NCBI GenBank assembly: GCA_028622995.1
Contig: JAJQJQ010000066.1
Location: 62,001-126,000, forward strand
DNA: 64,000 nt
Origin: Panagrolaimus kolymaensis
Taxonomy: Eukaryota; Nematoda; Chromadorea; Rhabditida; Panagrolaimidae
Direction of reading: 5' to 3'
Of the stretch, positions 48,801 through 61,122 are shown one piece after another. A model generated the notes under the pieces. That model was given only the letters and a program-made list of their open reading frames with translations, searched no databases and was not told the origin of the DNA. The stretch's first letter is position 1; each line of letters begins with the position of its first letter. A program made the position numbers and the translations under genes.

Positions 48801-51800
48801 GAACAAAAAACAAGCAAAGCATTAAAAATTATATTTAAACTTCCTTTAAAGCGAACGTTCTTTTGCTTTAAAAAAAGGCAGTTGTCTCATTTCAAGCGTC
48901 GTTAAAAAAAATTTTCTAGAATTGAGCGACTGATAAGAAACAAACTCATGCAATATAGAGTGACTTGTTTTTTGAGGTATGATTGACGCAGAGTTGATTT
49001 TTATTCTATTTTTGAGGTTAAAGATACGATTGTGATGCTTTTTTTGCTAGGTTAAGAGGATGTTGATCATTGATTGATTGGCATGAATTGAAAATGTCAA
49101 TATATTTTTTGAAGTTCTTTTGAGGCCAATCTCAAATGATAACTTTTATTTTTACCAGCGAAAACGAAAATTATATTGCCTAATTTTTCTCAACTTTTTA
49201 TTACCTTTAAAATTTATTCTCTCCTAAAATAACTTCTTTTTTTCATTTTACAACAACATTTTTTTCTTCTTCATGTTATTCTTTTGTTTTCTTTTTTTAT
49301 ATTTTTAAACGTAAAAACATCAATTAAATTTTTTTTTTGTCGCGACAACCATTTCATCCAATTAAAATACCGTCGAACTATTGAATCGGCAAACAAAAAC
49401 CTTCGATAGTTTTTTTTAAAAAAATTTCAAGACTTGTTTTTCTTTTTCCCATTATTTTTTAACATTTTTTTGTCCAATAAAATATTTTTAGTTTCTTTTT
49501 CTTTAATTAAAAAAAAACATAATTTAAATTAACTTTTTGATATTAATTAACTTTGACTTTACAAAATGTGTGCATACTTAATTGTGTCTCTATTTCGAGT
49601 CTAAAAAATGACTTAAAAATATGTGGAAAATGTCACTTTAGTTTTTTCTTATCTCTTCAGAGTTTAGTTTTTTTTAAATAGACTACAAGTTTTAAATGAA
49701 ACTCTGATTTTTTTCTTGCTCACTGGCTTCCGTTAAACACTTGAAAATTTTCTATTGAGAGAGAGAGAGTTTATAATTGATGCTTTGCTTTTTTCTTTCC
49801 TTTTTTTCTCCAAAAATATATATGGTTTAAACCAGATTTTGTTTTCTCTTTTTTTTTGCTTTCTAAATGAAGAAAATAATAATAAAAAAAGATGAAAAAC
49901 GAGAGCAATAATTTTACAGCAGTAGCAAGCAACAAAAAATAAATAAAAGTTTAATGAGATTTTTAGCGCTGAAAAAAAAGTTATCGTTTTAATTTCTGCT
50001 TTTTTTCTTCATTGTTTTATCATCATCATTGGTGGCTGATTATAATTGCGAATTTAAATGATAGCAATAAATTTACTAATAATTTGAAGTAATAAGAAAA
50101 GAGAGATGGAAAAAAATAAATTTTTAAGAAAGTTATCGGGTTAAAAAGAAGAATCTCAGCTTTTTAGATTCATTTCAATTTAGGATTTTCGTTTCCTTAA
50201 TTAATATTTGCAGCATAAAGATGTCATCTTTACTTCCTTATAAATTATCATGACTTTTACTCTTACCACTCATAGAATAGCCTCAAGGCATTTTAATATA
50301 TATCAAAAAAGTTCTCGTGAATAAAAGAATAAAATATAATTGAAGGAAGTGTAAAACCAGTAAATTTATCATCTTTTTTTCTTTCATGCTGCTGCTAGCT
50401 GTTGTTGAGCGGGATTCAACTTATAATTTTTTTATTTTTTTTTTCTTCAACCAAGCCATTCTTTATCGCAAGCTCTTTGTTTTTTCTTCTTTTTCCTTTT
50501 CATTAAAGTTTGCACATTCAATTTTTTGCTCGATCATCATCATCTTCATCTTTGCAAAAGAAAGAAAGACTGAAGAGCATTTTTCTTGAGGCAAAAAAAT
50601 GTTAAAAAAAAGATGCAGCAATTTTCGGGAATAAAGCTCAAATATATATATTTTTTTTAAGGATCATATTCGTCAGCTCTCATTTGATCTCTCGGTTTCA
50701 CATTAAAAAAAAGGTTTTAAAAAACGCATAAAAAGGATATAAACTTGCTATCAATAAAATTTGTTTGGTATATCCTTCTTTTTTGCAGACTAATTTTTAA
50801 CTTTCCTAATTAAAAAAAAAATAAAATTGCGTTATACCTTCAAGCAATAAAGGAAAAGAAAGCTTTCGTAAAGCCTTTGTTTTTTATTTCTCGTGCTCTG
50901 GGATTTCTGCCTTTGTTGTCTGGTTTTTTTACTTTGCTTGCTTGATTGATAATTATGTCTGAGAAGGATTTAAAAAAAACCTTTGTCCTTATGAAGAGAT
51001 TTGTACTCTGGGAATAAATTCTTTTGGACTTATTTAGTTTTTTTAATGGCATCACGTTTATTCCCATACGAATATTAACTTTGCTTTCCATTAAATAAGC
51101 AGCTATAATACCATAACCTTTCTTCAAAATAAGAATAAACTTTTATCATTTAAAAATTGTATTCTGCAAAAAATATTATATGTATGCTATTTGTGAACAA
51201 TTTTCCCTAATGTGATGCCTGACACCATTATTCCCGCGATACAAAAAAGTGCCAAACACACACCACTTTGTTTTCTTTCATTTCCATTTAAATTTAAACC
51301 AGGCCATGCCATGTTTTTAGGCAATTATAAAAAATAACATCTGTGACTAAATGCGGCGGCATTTAAGTCTCGCATTTTTTTGTTGTTGCTTTTTTTAATT
51401 TTTTTCAAAACTTTCTTTTTTATTTGTTTTGTTGACTTTGTGCGGGTGCGCAACCAACTACATTCCTGACTCTTATTTATGAGTTAAAAATGAAGGAATA
51501 GTTTAATTTTTTTTAAAGAGAGAGAAATTTTTAAAATTCTTTGATGTTTTCAAAAGAAACAAAGTTGAAGAAAGATTGGCGGGAAAAGGAATGAAAAACG
51601 AGGAGAAAATGGAGTCTCATTTTTGGATGTTTTCTTTTTTGTTCAAATTAAATTTATTGGAGGGTGTTTTCAATTTCTTCCGATTTTCTTGATAATGTTT
51701 ACAACCTTTTTTTAGTAGGCACCGGTATGCTAATAATTTTACTATGAAAGGTTTAGCTGCAAATTGAGATTATCGATGATATCACTTTTCTTTTTCCATA

Positions 51801-54800
51801 TTCTTTTTTTAAACCATCTAACAAACTTTTAAACTAATCCTAAAAAACAACTTTGATATAACTTTTTTCTCTCTCTTTCGAATTCTATTTTCCTTAACGC
51901 CTTTTTTTGTTAACATAAAGGTTTAAATTCTTTTTTATTTGTTTATTTGTAATTTTTCTTTTTAGTTTCAAAACAAAAATGCCTTAAGAATGGCGTTAAA
52001 TTTTCAATGTTTTTAACTTTACTTTTTGGTCTTTGAAACGTTTTCTTTCTCCTTTTTTTCTTTGCCTTTAAAATTAATAGCTTTATTTTTATTTATTTTA
52101 TTTTTTTTGAAGTAAATAAATTTACTACTTTTATTGCTGAAATTCTTTTTTATTTTTAAATAATTTAGGCAGGTGGTTGAAGAGATAGTTAGTTGAATTT
52201 AGGGAAAGAAAAAAAAATATTGGTGCTAAAAATTTTGGCAGGTGTTGGAGAATGCTTGAGGTTGTTTTTGTTGATTCAAATTTGGAATGTTTATGGGAAA
52301 ATTTTAGTGCATGTGGTTGGATAAGAAGAGCTCGTGTTTTTATTTTTTGGTACAATTGATGCTTATTCATTTTTTTTTTTTTTTTTTTTTGCAAAAAAAG
52401 AAGTCTGCTCATTCCTTAACCTTTTATGTCTTGTTCATTGTTGTTTCCCATTAACTTCTTTCATCATGACTCATAATTCCATTCATTCCTCTTTGATCCT
52501 CTTGCCACTCGCCTGCTATTAAAAAACCTCCGCATAGAAGATGCGCCACCACCTTTTCCTTTCCCAGCAGCATTTATGGCTTTGCTTTTATTCCCATTAA
52601 AAGCTTGCTATCAAATTTTTATCATTTTTTCTTCTATGTACTTTTTGCAGATTCTTTTTTTTCTTTTTCTTTTTCTTTTTTTTTCACCATAAAAGTGTCT
52701 CTTTTGATAGACATTTTTTTCACAAAGGTTTTACCAGAAAAAAGAAAGAAAAGATGATATAAAATTGACATGTTTTTGGATTTTTCTTCTCTTTTCTTTT
52801 CTCCCATCGATCATGCCCATGCCTTTTTTTTGACATGCGCAAAAAAAAAGAAAAAATAATAATAATCAAAAAGATATTTTAACTTTTTTGTTGTTATTTT
52901 GTGACGTCAAAATCTATGTATGATTTTACGACCTTCTTTTCTCCTTTTTTTTCTCCACCCTAAAATAGATGCGCGAATAAAAGACAGGAGGCTGGTTGTT
53001 GGATGATGGCTGACGCTTTTTTATCTTTCTGCCTTTGAAAGGCTTTTCAATCTTTCTTGATTGCTTTCTTTTTTTTAAATTTATTGGAAACCGAGATTTA
53101 CGACTTTACCCTCCTCCTCCTTCCCAACATTTGCATTCAGAATGGTTTTTTTTCTTCATGATGACAGCTTTAAAAATGATTTGAAGCCACCAATTGTGGA
53201 AGCAACCCTTTCTCCCAAAAAAATGGTGGCCAGCTGCCTTTTTGAAATCACATTCGAGAGTTAAACTTACAACCCTCACAAAAATAAATAATTTTTACAT
53301 AAAAAGAAGAAAACAAATTGCGAGTGTAACCTTTTTTCTTTTTTTCAACAACGATGACGATGATGATGTCGGCCATCATTTTTTCTCCAAATGTTTTTAA
53401 TGGTTTGTGGCTTGCGCGGATGCGGCATTACCCGCAACCAAAAAAGCAAAAACAATCGGTTTCTTTTATTTTTCGGCGTTCTTTTCTTTGAGCAAAATAT
53501 GGAAAAAATTTCGCTTCTTAAGCTTTTTGTAAGGTAAATAATAAATATTTTTTGTCACAGTTATTTTGTCTATTTTTCGATGGAAAGAAAATAATATTGG
53601 CTTGAAAAAGCTTCTTTGAGCTTCGTTTTGTATTTGTTGATGGCAGTGACGCTTGTGTTTTTACAAGAAATTGAACTTTTCCATTTTATTGACAGTCGTC
53701 GGAAATAAAAAAATAAAAACAATGAAAAAAATGAAAAGACCAAAAACCTTTTTTATGTTGTTGAAAAAATATATATATTTATTTACCTTTTTCGAGGGAA
53801 TCAAGGAGGTCAACCAACCAGCCAATTTTAAGTTCAAAATATTTGGAATTTTTCTATGGGTTTTTAAACTTATGTTTTTTTCCACATATATTTTCAGACG
53901 AAATTTTGACATAAAAGCGTTGCCCTTGTTTACAGGTTTTAAGCTAGCCATGAATCATAGCAAAAAACAAGGAAGTAGTTTCCATGGCTTTCCAAAAAAT
54001 TTCTTCTTTTTTTTTTGCAAAAAAACTAGACGTAGTAACTAGGTTTCACTGACGTATACTAAAAAAGGCATGAATCATACTCTATTCTATCCCTTCCCAG
54101 CTAAAATATTTTTCCAAAGCTCATGAATAATAACGCTTTATAGGGAACTAAAGAAATGGTAACGATCACGACTTTTTAAATATTAGTGTCATTGTCTCCG
54201 CCATTTTTCATCCATTTTCTTGATATTTTTAATTATGAGCATCAAATTTAAGTGCATGATCAACTTTTCTGGTTGAACCCCTTTCTTTTCTTATTTTTGA
54301 TTGTCTTTCAAGAATAAAAAATCAACGTAAAAATAAAAACGTTGCTTCTGCCAACTACTCTCGTTTCATGAAACAATTTTCACTAAAAAAACCCGGTTTT
54401 TTTTTCGATTCGTCGATATTGGCTGTTGTTTTTGATTTTACTTTTAAAATTATTTTTCTTTTCTTATGTGTCTTTAATTTTTATGTTTGATTGGACAAAA
54501 AAATGGCGGCCTTGAGGTTTATTTTATTGCTACTCCTTTTTTTATTTACCAAAATTAATTTAATTTTTTCTTACTTTTTATAATTAATCAAGCGTAAAAA
54601 TGAAAGAAGTTTTTTTGAAAAAGTTCCAATCAGTCGCTTTTCGAATGCTTTCATATTAGTGGCGCCTCACAGCAACCATCGATTCCACCTTCCTTTATCG
54701 TTTGCCTCTTTTAAACGCTTTTTTTTAAATCAAAAAGTCACACCATTTTTCTGTTTATAGTTTCTAAAAACAGCACAAAAATTTGTGCTTTTTGAGTGGC

Positions 54801-55975
54801 GAAAAAAAAGCGAGTAGCATCTTTTTTTGTGAGTTTAAGTTTTTTTTATTAATCCTCGGTGATTCATTTTTCCTCCCTCTTTTCTATTGTCATATTTCCT
54901 TCCTTTCACTGATCAGCAACAGCATTGAAAAGTCTTCTCATCTCTCCAAACCAAACAGCTAACAACTTTTTTTATTGTTCAAAAATTTTTGTAAAAAACA
55001 AGAAAACATCATAGTACAGAAATTATTTTTGAAGAAACAAAATTCAACCATTTCGATGACAGATATTTCTTTTATTTACATTTTTGTTTTTTATGCAAAA
55101 AATCATTTGGGAAGAATTTTTTAAATCTTAAAGTTTAGACCAAATCTCATTTTTTTTTATAAAGCAAAAAAAATTGATACTTTCTTCATTTATTTCTTCC
55201 CCAAACACGCATATAATAATATTAGATGGTTGATGCTGATGACTATCGCTTGTTTTGTTTTTTCCACGTTTAATTAATGACTCTGATCCCTTATTTTCGT
55301 AACATAAAAAACATTTTTCCTTTTAGTTTATAAAGCTCTAAAATGTGATGCACAATTTCATTTTTATTTTCCACGCTTTTGTGATTTCCATTCATTGCCA
55401 ATTCCAGCAAAAAATATATCTTTCTTTTTTTGGTGCATTTCCGTTTAATATTCTTCTCCCACACTACCACCACCTGAAATTAAATCAAAAGCAATTCAAT
55501 TCAAAATCAATGTCATATTTTTGTTTCCATTTCGAATCGTTTTTTTGTTGACGTTTTTTAAACTCCATCTATTCTTTTCTATTGTTCCGGTTTCATGTCT
55601 TCTTCCCTAACAACAACAACGACGAAGACAAATACGCTGCCGACTGACTTTCATTCATTGATGGAAAAATAATAAATAAAAAAAGGCAATGGATAGTTAG
55701 TAGCTTTCAACACCACCTGTGTTCCCTTTTTTGTTCACTCTTTTAACAAAACTGTTTTGTCTTTGGTCTTTTTTTAAATTTCATTTTTAAAAGATTTTTA
55801 TTTATTAATTAAATTATTTTACAAATAAAAGTGAACAAAAAGTTGTGTCATGGTTAAAAAGTTGCCTAATTAGCGTGAAACGAGTTTTTTCATTTGCGAG
55901 ACATTTTTTTCTGAATGATTCATTTAAAAAAATTAATATAACGGTTAATTTTGTAGATTCATATTACAACAAAAA
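45821..55975. other. Ten-kilobase T-rich region without a convincing gene
   Basis: The + strand is dominated by T and TTC/CTT runs, the reverse of the A-rich 18-31 kb region. Many + frames of 60-129 codons occur but are Phe/Leu/Ser/Lys low complexity, with no splice structure, domain or codon pattern. A homopolymer of more than 20 T lies at about 52368-52391. Two GC-richer patches (about 46580-46640 and 47870-47970) contain GCTGCTG/CAACAA repeats. I cannot exclude long introns, short exons or non-coding RNAs. Confidence 0.45.
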
Positions 55976-57178
55976 ATGGCAACATTAATTCGTAAAATAT
56001 TTGGATTACATCGAAAAAGGATTACCAAAAAGGATTCCATTACTGGAAGAAATAATAGTTTCGTAAGTAATTTACTCTTCATAATTGATTCTTCAATCGC
56101 TTATTTATGTATTTACTTTTAGCCATGCCCCTATCTTTCTAAACTTGAAGGAAATCAACTTCAACCTGGTCAATCCCTCATTGTTCGAGGAATCATTGTT
56201 GGTAAAGAAGAATTTTATATTAATCTCACCGGTGGACCTCGAGTTGAACTTGATGAAGAAACCACAACCTTGGATAATCGTCTCCTTTGCTTGAGAGTGG
56301 ATATTACGGGTCGTAAAGTTCATTTAAATGCTTGCATAGATGGCGAATGGGGTCGCGAAGGCACTGTTAAACATCGTTGGCAACCCGGAGATGAATTTGA
56401 TATTCGCGTTCGATGCCACGATGATGATTATGAAATTTTTATTGAACATAAACTTGTTGTAAGCTTTTGATAATTTTATGGCAAAATAGAGTATTTACTG
56501 TTATCTTTTGTAGGCTAAATTTGCTCACTTTTTACCATTAAATAGTGTATCACATATTTATATTAATGGTGATGTTGAATTATACTCCGTTTCATGGGAA
56601 GGGAAATATTATGTAAGTTTTTGAAATAAAGCTTCTTCGTTTTTTCAAGGGTTAAGCTCTTCTTTTTTTTTAAGGCAATCCCATATGCAGCTGATATCCC
56701 TGGCAATTTTTATCCTGGCCGAAAATTATATGTTTCCGCTCTTTCTAAGAAAAAAGCGAAACAATTTTTCATTGACTTTCATGCGGGTTAGTTACTTTTG
56801 GATTCTTATCTTCCTGATTCAAATTTCTGTTTTCTTTAGGTCAAGATATTGCTTTAAGAGTAAATCCAAGAATTCCTGCTAAAAAAATTATTGCTAATAC
56901 TAAAGTGGGACAAAATTGGGCCCAAGAAGAGAGATTACAAGATGATGCCTTTCCATTTAAAAGAAAGAGAAATTTTGATTTGTTAATTTATTGCGAAGAA
57001 AATAGATTTCTTGTAAGTTTCTATCATATTTTACTATCGAAAACTAGTAATTAATTTATTTTAGGTATACGTTGATGATTGCCTTGTTGGAACATATGAG
57101 CATAAAATGAGCCCAAGAAGTATTGATAAACTTTCAATTGAAGGAGATTTGGTGCTTCAAGGTGTACACCTAAAATAA
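55976..57178 (+). CDS. Tandem-repeat galectin (two carbohydrate-recognition domains)
   Basis: Beta-galactoside-binding lectin. Exons 55976-56062, 56123-56458, 56514-56612, 56675-56786, 56840-57012 and 57065-57178 join in phase to 306 residues. A basic 29-residue N-terminus without a signal peptide is consistent with non-classical secretion. CRD1 has QLQPGQSLIVRGIIVG, FYINLTGG and EWGREGTVKHRWQPGDEFDI. CRD2 has GRKLYVSALS, IALRVNPRI, NWAQEERLQDDAFPF and FLVYVDDCLVGTYEHK. In CRD2 the usual HFNPR reads RVNPR and WG-x-EER reads NWAQEER; in CRD1 the HFNPR position reads RVDIT. Loss of the His in both suggests altered sugar binding. A TTTTGTAG acceptor 21 bases before the ATG is a probable trans-splice site. 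Confidence 0.92.
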
Positions 57179-57623
57179 ATAGTCACACATTTATTTGTCA
57201 TTTATTTTTTTCCAAAATTAAATTTTTTTATTATTAATCCCTGTGTATTTTTGTTTTGTAAAAAAAGCTTGTGCATTCCTTCAAATTAAAATTTCAAATA
57301 GAAAAAAATTGCCATAGGCAAAAAATATTTTCATCAATGGTGTCAAAAAAATTTATATTATTTTGTGCGTGTTTGTTCCTATAATCATGTTATTTTTCTC
57401 TTTTCTTTTTTTCAACCAACATTGTGCTGCTACAAAAAAAAATCGGGACATTGTTTTTTCTTTCTTTTTTTATTTTAAGTGACTTTATGTTTTTATAAAT
57501 AAAATACAATTTACAGAAAATTGTTTAATAAAAAGTTTAAATAAAATGAAAAACCTGAGTTACAAACGACTGAAAAGTATTTAAAAAAAATTCTTGAATG
57601 AAACAAGAAAATATTATTATTTT
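57179..57623. other. Convergent 3' spacer, no gene seen
   Basis: Between the galectin (+) and the type II membrane protein (-). Several AATAAA/ATTTATT motifs on both strands may serve as polyadenylation signals. Confidence 0.4.
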
Positions 57624-59397
57624 TTAAATTTTAGCTCTAAATCTTGGATTAACACTATTTGGAAGTTCGACACTGAATTCGACAACTTGTTGTCCGCCGA
57701 GAACATATAAATCGATGACCTCGTTATTGCAATCGAAGGCTAAATTGTCATTTGGCGCATGAAGGGAATCTCGAGCATCATAAAGCACATCACTGCTATA
57801 AAATTTAACCTAAAATGAAAAAATTATAAATGGCTTCAAATAATTAATTTAATAATTTACTCTTAAATGCCAGGATAAAGAATCCTCATTTCTGTAATGT
57901 CCATATTGTAAAACTGCATCATAAAGAGGATTTGAACAGAATTTAACGTGAGGAAGTTCAAATTCAACCATAAATCTAAAAGTGTAATAATAGTAATAAT
58001 ATTCTTAGAATTTTTTAATAAGTTAAAATTGCTTCTTTTGATCTCTTTATCCTCGCTTCGAATGTCACTCATTTATTTTTATTTTTGTATAACCAAGTTT
58101 CACATATCTGTTTTGCGAATTAAAGGCTTCGCCTTACCTAGTTTTTCTACATTCTTCATCTTTGAGCATATATGTCATTGAATCAGATGATAATAAATAA
58201 TCACAAATTTTAAATTCTTGTCCACTTCGAACAAGCTCATCTAATTCTTCTAAAGTATCCATAGGGAAAAAGAATCCAACGGATTTATAATCTTCTGGAA
58301 GTTTATTTTCTTGAATTTGATAAAGTCTAAAATTACTCTTTTTATTAAAAATCTTATATGTAATTTATGAAATAATTACTTGTTAGCATCAACATGTAAA
58401 ATTGCATGGCGCTGAGAATTATGAAGAATTACGGCACTTGCAGAATCTTCCAAACTTTGCCAATCGGGTGAAAAACTATAATGAGCAGCATGTGATTGAA
58501 AGATTTCCTCTAAAATAAATTAAAAAAATCAAATAAAACAAGACATCTTTGAAAACAAACTCACCGCCTTTTTTAGCCCAACAATCCGTTTTATGATGCC
58601 GACTATGAGGGGAAGTTGAGCAGCAGTAAACCTATAAAATTATTGCTATCTATTATTACATCCATAAAGGCAAAATTTGTTTACATGATTTTCATTTCGA
58701 AAGTTTCCAAAATTCCTTTTATCTTTATCTCAAAAAATGTAATGAAGTAAACTTACATTATCATTAAATCTCATGCAATCCTCATAATTCTCACTATCAA
58801 TATCATGTGTGGCACCTCTAAAACATTCCTTCATTTTTTTTATTATAAAGCTAAAATTAAGGCTTACAAAAATCCAAGATCAAATTCTTCAATTGTCAAC
58901 TTTTCACTTCGAAGTTGTCTTTGAGCTTTTAGATATTTAGATAAAATAATTGAATCAGAATTTTCATCATAACTGATTCTTTGATCAGGGATATGAAATT
59001 TAGCTAAACTTCGACTATTGTGAGTTAATGGAATAATCACGGCGTTATCGCCTTCGCCAGAATTAAGCCATAAATGTGCACCAAAACCAAGAATCAATAA
59101 TATTCCAAGGATAGCTAAAAATAAAAGACAATTTCTCTTTGTGCAATATTGTAAATATCTTCGAATTCCAGGTGGATGAACTACTCGAGGATTAGAACTA
59201 TTTGATGATGGTTGTCGAGGTTGTACAGCTGCAGCAGGTCTCGATGTTCCAGCTGAAGGGAGTAATGGAGCTGAATGTTCTGAATATGGAGTATATGGAG
59301 GAGGATCCAAATTAGGAGGTGGTGGAATTTTGGGTGGTCGTGGTGGAGCTTGAGTAGTTGGTGGCGGTGTCGGTGGCGGGGTTGCTGGAGTTGACAT
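57624..59397 (-). CDS. Unrecognised type II single-pass membrane protein
   Basis: Seven exons, 59397-58868, 58817-58757, 58631-58565, 58509-58380, 58326-58138, 57975-57861 and 57809-57624, join in phase to 425 residues. The first ~80 residues are Pro-rich (PPPTPPPTTQAPPRPP) and include DPPPYTPY, a PPxY-type WW-domain ligand. Residues ~89-110 form one transmembrane helix (CLLFLAILGILLILGFGAHL), with basic residues (RR, KR) just before it, which predicts a cytoplasmic N-terminus. The ~310-residue ectodomain contains a Cys cluster (EDCMRFND, VYCCSTSP, TDCWAK) and beta-type strands near the end (VIDLYVLGGQQVVEFSVEL). I do not recognise the ectodomain. It is convergent with the galectin; whether the two interact is unknown. 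Confidence 0.85.
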
Positions 59398-59871
59398 ATT
59401 TGCTGCTAAAAAATAATGACAAAATATTACAAAAAAAAGTATAGCTTTCGAAAAATGAATGAAAGAAAAGCGAGAGAAAAAACACGAAGATGAGTCATGA
59501 TTTTTTTATTTAAAAAAAGTGAAATTTCTTCTAAGTTGAAAAAATTTTTAAGGATTGAGGACGACGCACGTGTAAACATGCTACGCAGCAACATCAGCGG
59601 TGACATTCCTATTTTCTTCCGTATTTCTTATTTTTTATCGTTCATTTAACAAAAAAAATCAATCATCAACAAAAAATGCAAAAACAAAGAGAACTATTGC
59701 ATTTTTTTCTTTGGATAAAATTGCATCTTTTTAATTTTAAAATATTAAAGCATTCAAAAAATTAATAAATTCTAAAAGAAAAAATGGAAATAAAATTGAA
59801 GACTAAAACAGCGGTCGCAAAATGGCCTCAACCTTGCCTTTCAATTCAACATGAAAATTTTATTGCAAATT
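59398..59871. other. Spacer, no gene seen
   Basis: Upstream of the type II membrane protein gene (-) and of the snoRNA unit (+). A-rich with no motif I can name. Confidence 0.4.
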
Positions 59872-59921
59872 TGGCGCAGTTGATAGCGCAGTTGACTGTC
59901 GAGGAGGAAAGGTTCGATTCC
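59872..59921 (+). promoter_or_regulatory. tRNA-like RNA polymerase III promoter (A and B boxes)
   Basis: A box TGGCGCAGTTG (59872-59882) sits in a GCGC/GCGC arm like a tRNA D-arm. B box GGTTCGATTCC (59911-59921) is a perfect T-arm with AAAGG/CCTTT stem. The flanks do not form an acceptor stem and only about 17 bases lie between the two arms where an anticodon arm should be, so this is not a tRNA. It lies 21 bases upstream of a C/D snoRNA and 100 bases upstream of a T run, the arrangement of a type 2 pol III leader. Confidence 0.75.
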
Positions 59922-59941
59922 TTTGTGCCTGACACATACAA

Positions 59942-60019
59942 GTCCAGTGACGAAACAAGATCACCAAGATCTCTGAAACATAGTGATTATTCGACATCTA
60001 TGCACTACCATCTGAGGAC
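59942..60019 (+). ncRNA. C/D-box snoRNA, double-guide type
   Basis: Terminal stem GTCC (59942-59945) pairs with GGAC (60016-60019). In between: C box GTGACGA (59947-59953, one mismatch to RTGATGA), D' CTGA (59973-59976), C' GTGATTA (59983-59989) and D CTGA (60012-60015). The guide before D' (ATCACCAAGATCT) is antisense to AGATCTTGGTG, which I recall as a conserved stretch of 28S rRNA (AGATCTTGGTGGTAGTAG); the fifth base from D' points to the C. The guide before D (CACTACCAT) is antisense to ATGGTAGTG, resembling a conserved 18S stretch. The rRNA matches are from memory. It likely directs 2'-O-methylation in the nucleolus. Confidence 0.78.
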
Positions 60020-60021
60020 GA

Positions 60022-60027
60022 TTTTTT
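60022..60027 (+). terminator. Pol III T-run terminator
   Basis: Six T directly after the snoRNA terminal stem, sufficient to end RNA polymerase III transcription started from the A/B boxes upstream. Confidence 0.65.
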
Positions 60028-61122
60028 GATATTTTTTGTAGGCTACATATATTTTTTAAATGCTAAAGCAAAACGAAGGAAGAAAGACAGATGTTAGAAA
60101 ACAAATGAAAAAAGAAGCAACTTGTTAAAAAAAAACCCCCCCATAAAAAGAACAACATCAGCAGTTTTGAAATGAAAATAAAAAACGCACAAAAATGGTT
60201 AATTTGAAAGTGTGCAATTTACTACAGCCAATGTGCAGGTAAAAAAAAGGGAGCGGATAATAAAAAAATAAAAAGGCGGCGTCCTTCACGTTTCTCCTCT
60301 CTCTTATTTTCTATTTTCTTTTTCATTATTCCAAAAATGGACGCTGTAAAATCAATTTTTCTTTTTTTCATTTTGATTCAACCTGCCATCGTTCTTTCGT
60401 CGTTATTTTTTTTGGTTTGTCAAAAAAAAAAAGTTTTTGTATTATGCATGAATGAGTCAATCGGCATCATTAATTTACAAGTTTGTTTGCGTCAACGGTT
60501 TATAAAAAGCTTTATGTTATTTAGTTTTGAGAGTTATGCGATATGTAAAAAGTAAAAAACTTTCCAAATGATACATATTTTTTTTTACAACATTTACCAA
60601 CATTATTTATTTCTGACAAATGAAAGAACAGAAAAAATCCAATGCAATTAAAACACATATATTGGCTAAACAAAAGCATTCCACTACGTTACAAATTTTT
60701 TTTGTGTTACATAAAAAAGGTTTGGAACCAAAAATTCAATGTGCACAATAGCGGCGACATATCGATCGACGACCTCCACAACATCAGTCTGAAATAAAAA
60801 TAAAATAAAAAAGAACTCTCACGTTTTTCCTTTCTTTATTCTTCCTCCACGTTAAACCTGTTTTATCACTCGCTTGCTTGAAGCACAAGAAAAAAAAGGA
60901 CAAAAAAATATTAGCAGCTGAAACAACTAAGTAGAAAAAAAAGAAAAGAATCACAAGAAATTGCCTATTTTTTATGTTATCAGACTGAATAGAAATTTTT
61001 TTACCCCGTTGTTGCGAACAAAAACTTGCTTACTTGCTTACTTGTTGGAAATAAAAAAAGTTCATCTGTGAGAATTGCGAAATTTTTTTAGTAACTTCAT
61101 TCGTTGAAGTTAATTTCTCACA
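60028..61122. other. Intergenic, no gene seen
   Basis: AT-rich spacer. The hydrophobic 72-codon frame at 60337-60555 lacks splice context and continues into low complexity. A TTTTTTTAG acceptor-like site at about 61083-61091 may be the trans-splice site of the next gene. Confidence 0.4.

Noticed and set aside
52131..52412. 93-codon ORF (-)
   Set aside because: Poly-Lys start from a T homopolymer; the rest is low complexity, and similar-looking GGCAGGTG repeats suggest simple duplication.
53653..54042. 129-codon ORF (+) and its antisense frame
   Set aside because: Longest frame of the T-rich region, but Lys/Phe-rich with no motif or splice partner; both strands are open, as expected for biased composition.
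59865..59935. tRNA gene
   Set aside because: A and B boxes are perfect, but no acceptor stem forms and the anticodon arm is missing, so it is treated as a pol III leader.
59784..60029. 81-codon ORF on the + strand
   Set aside because: It runs through the tRNA-like leader and the snoRNA; the RNA features explain the sequence better.
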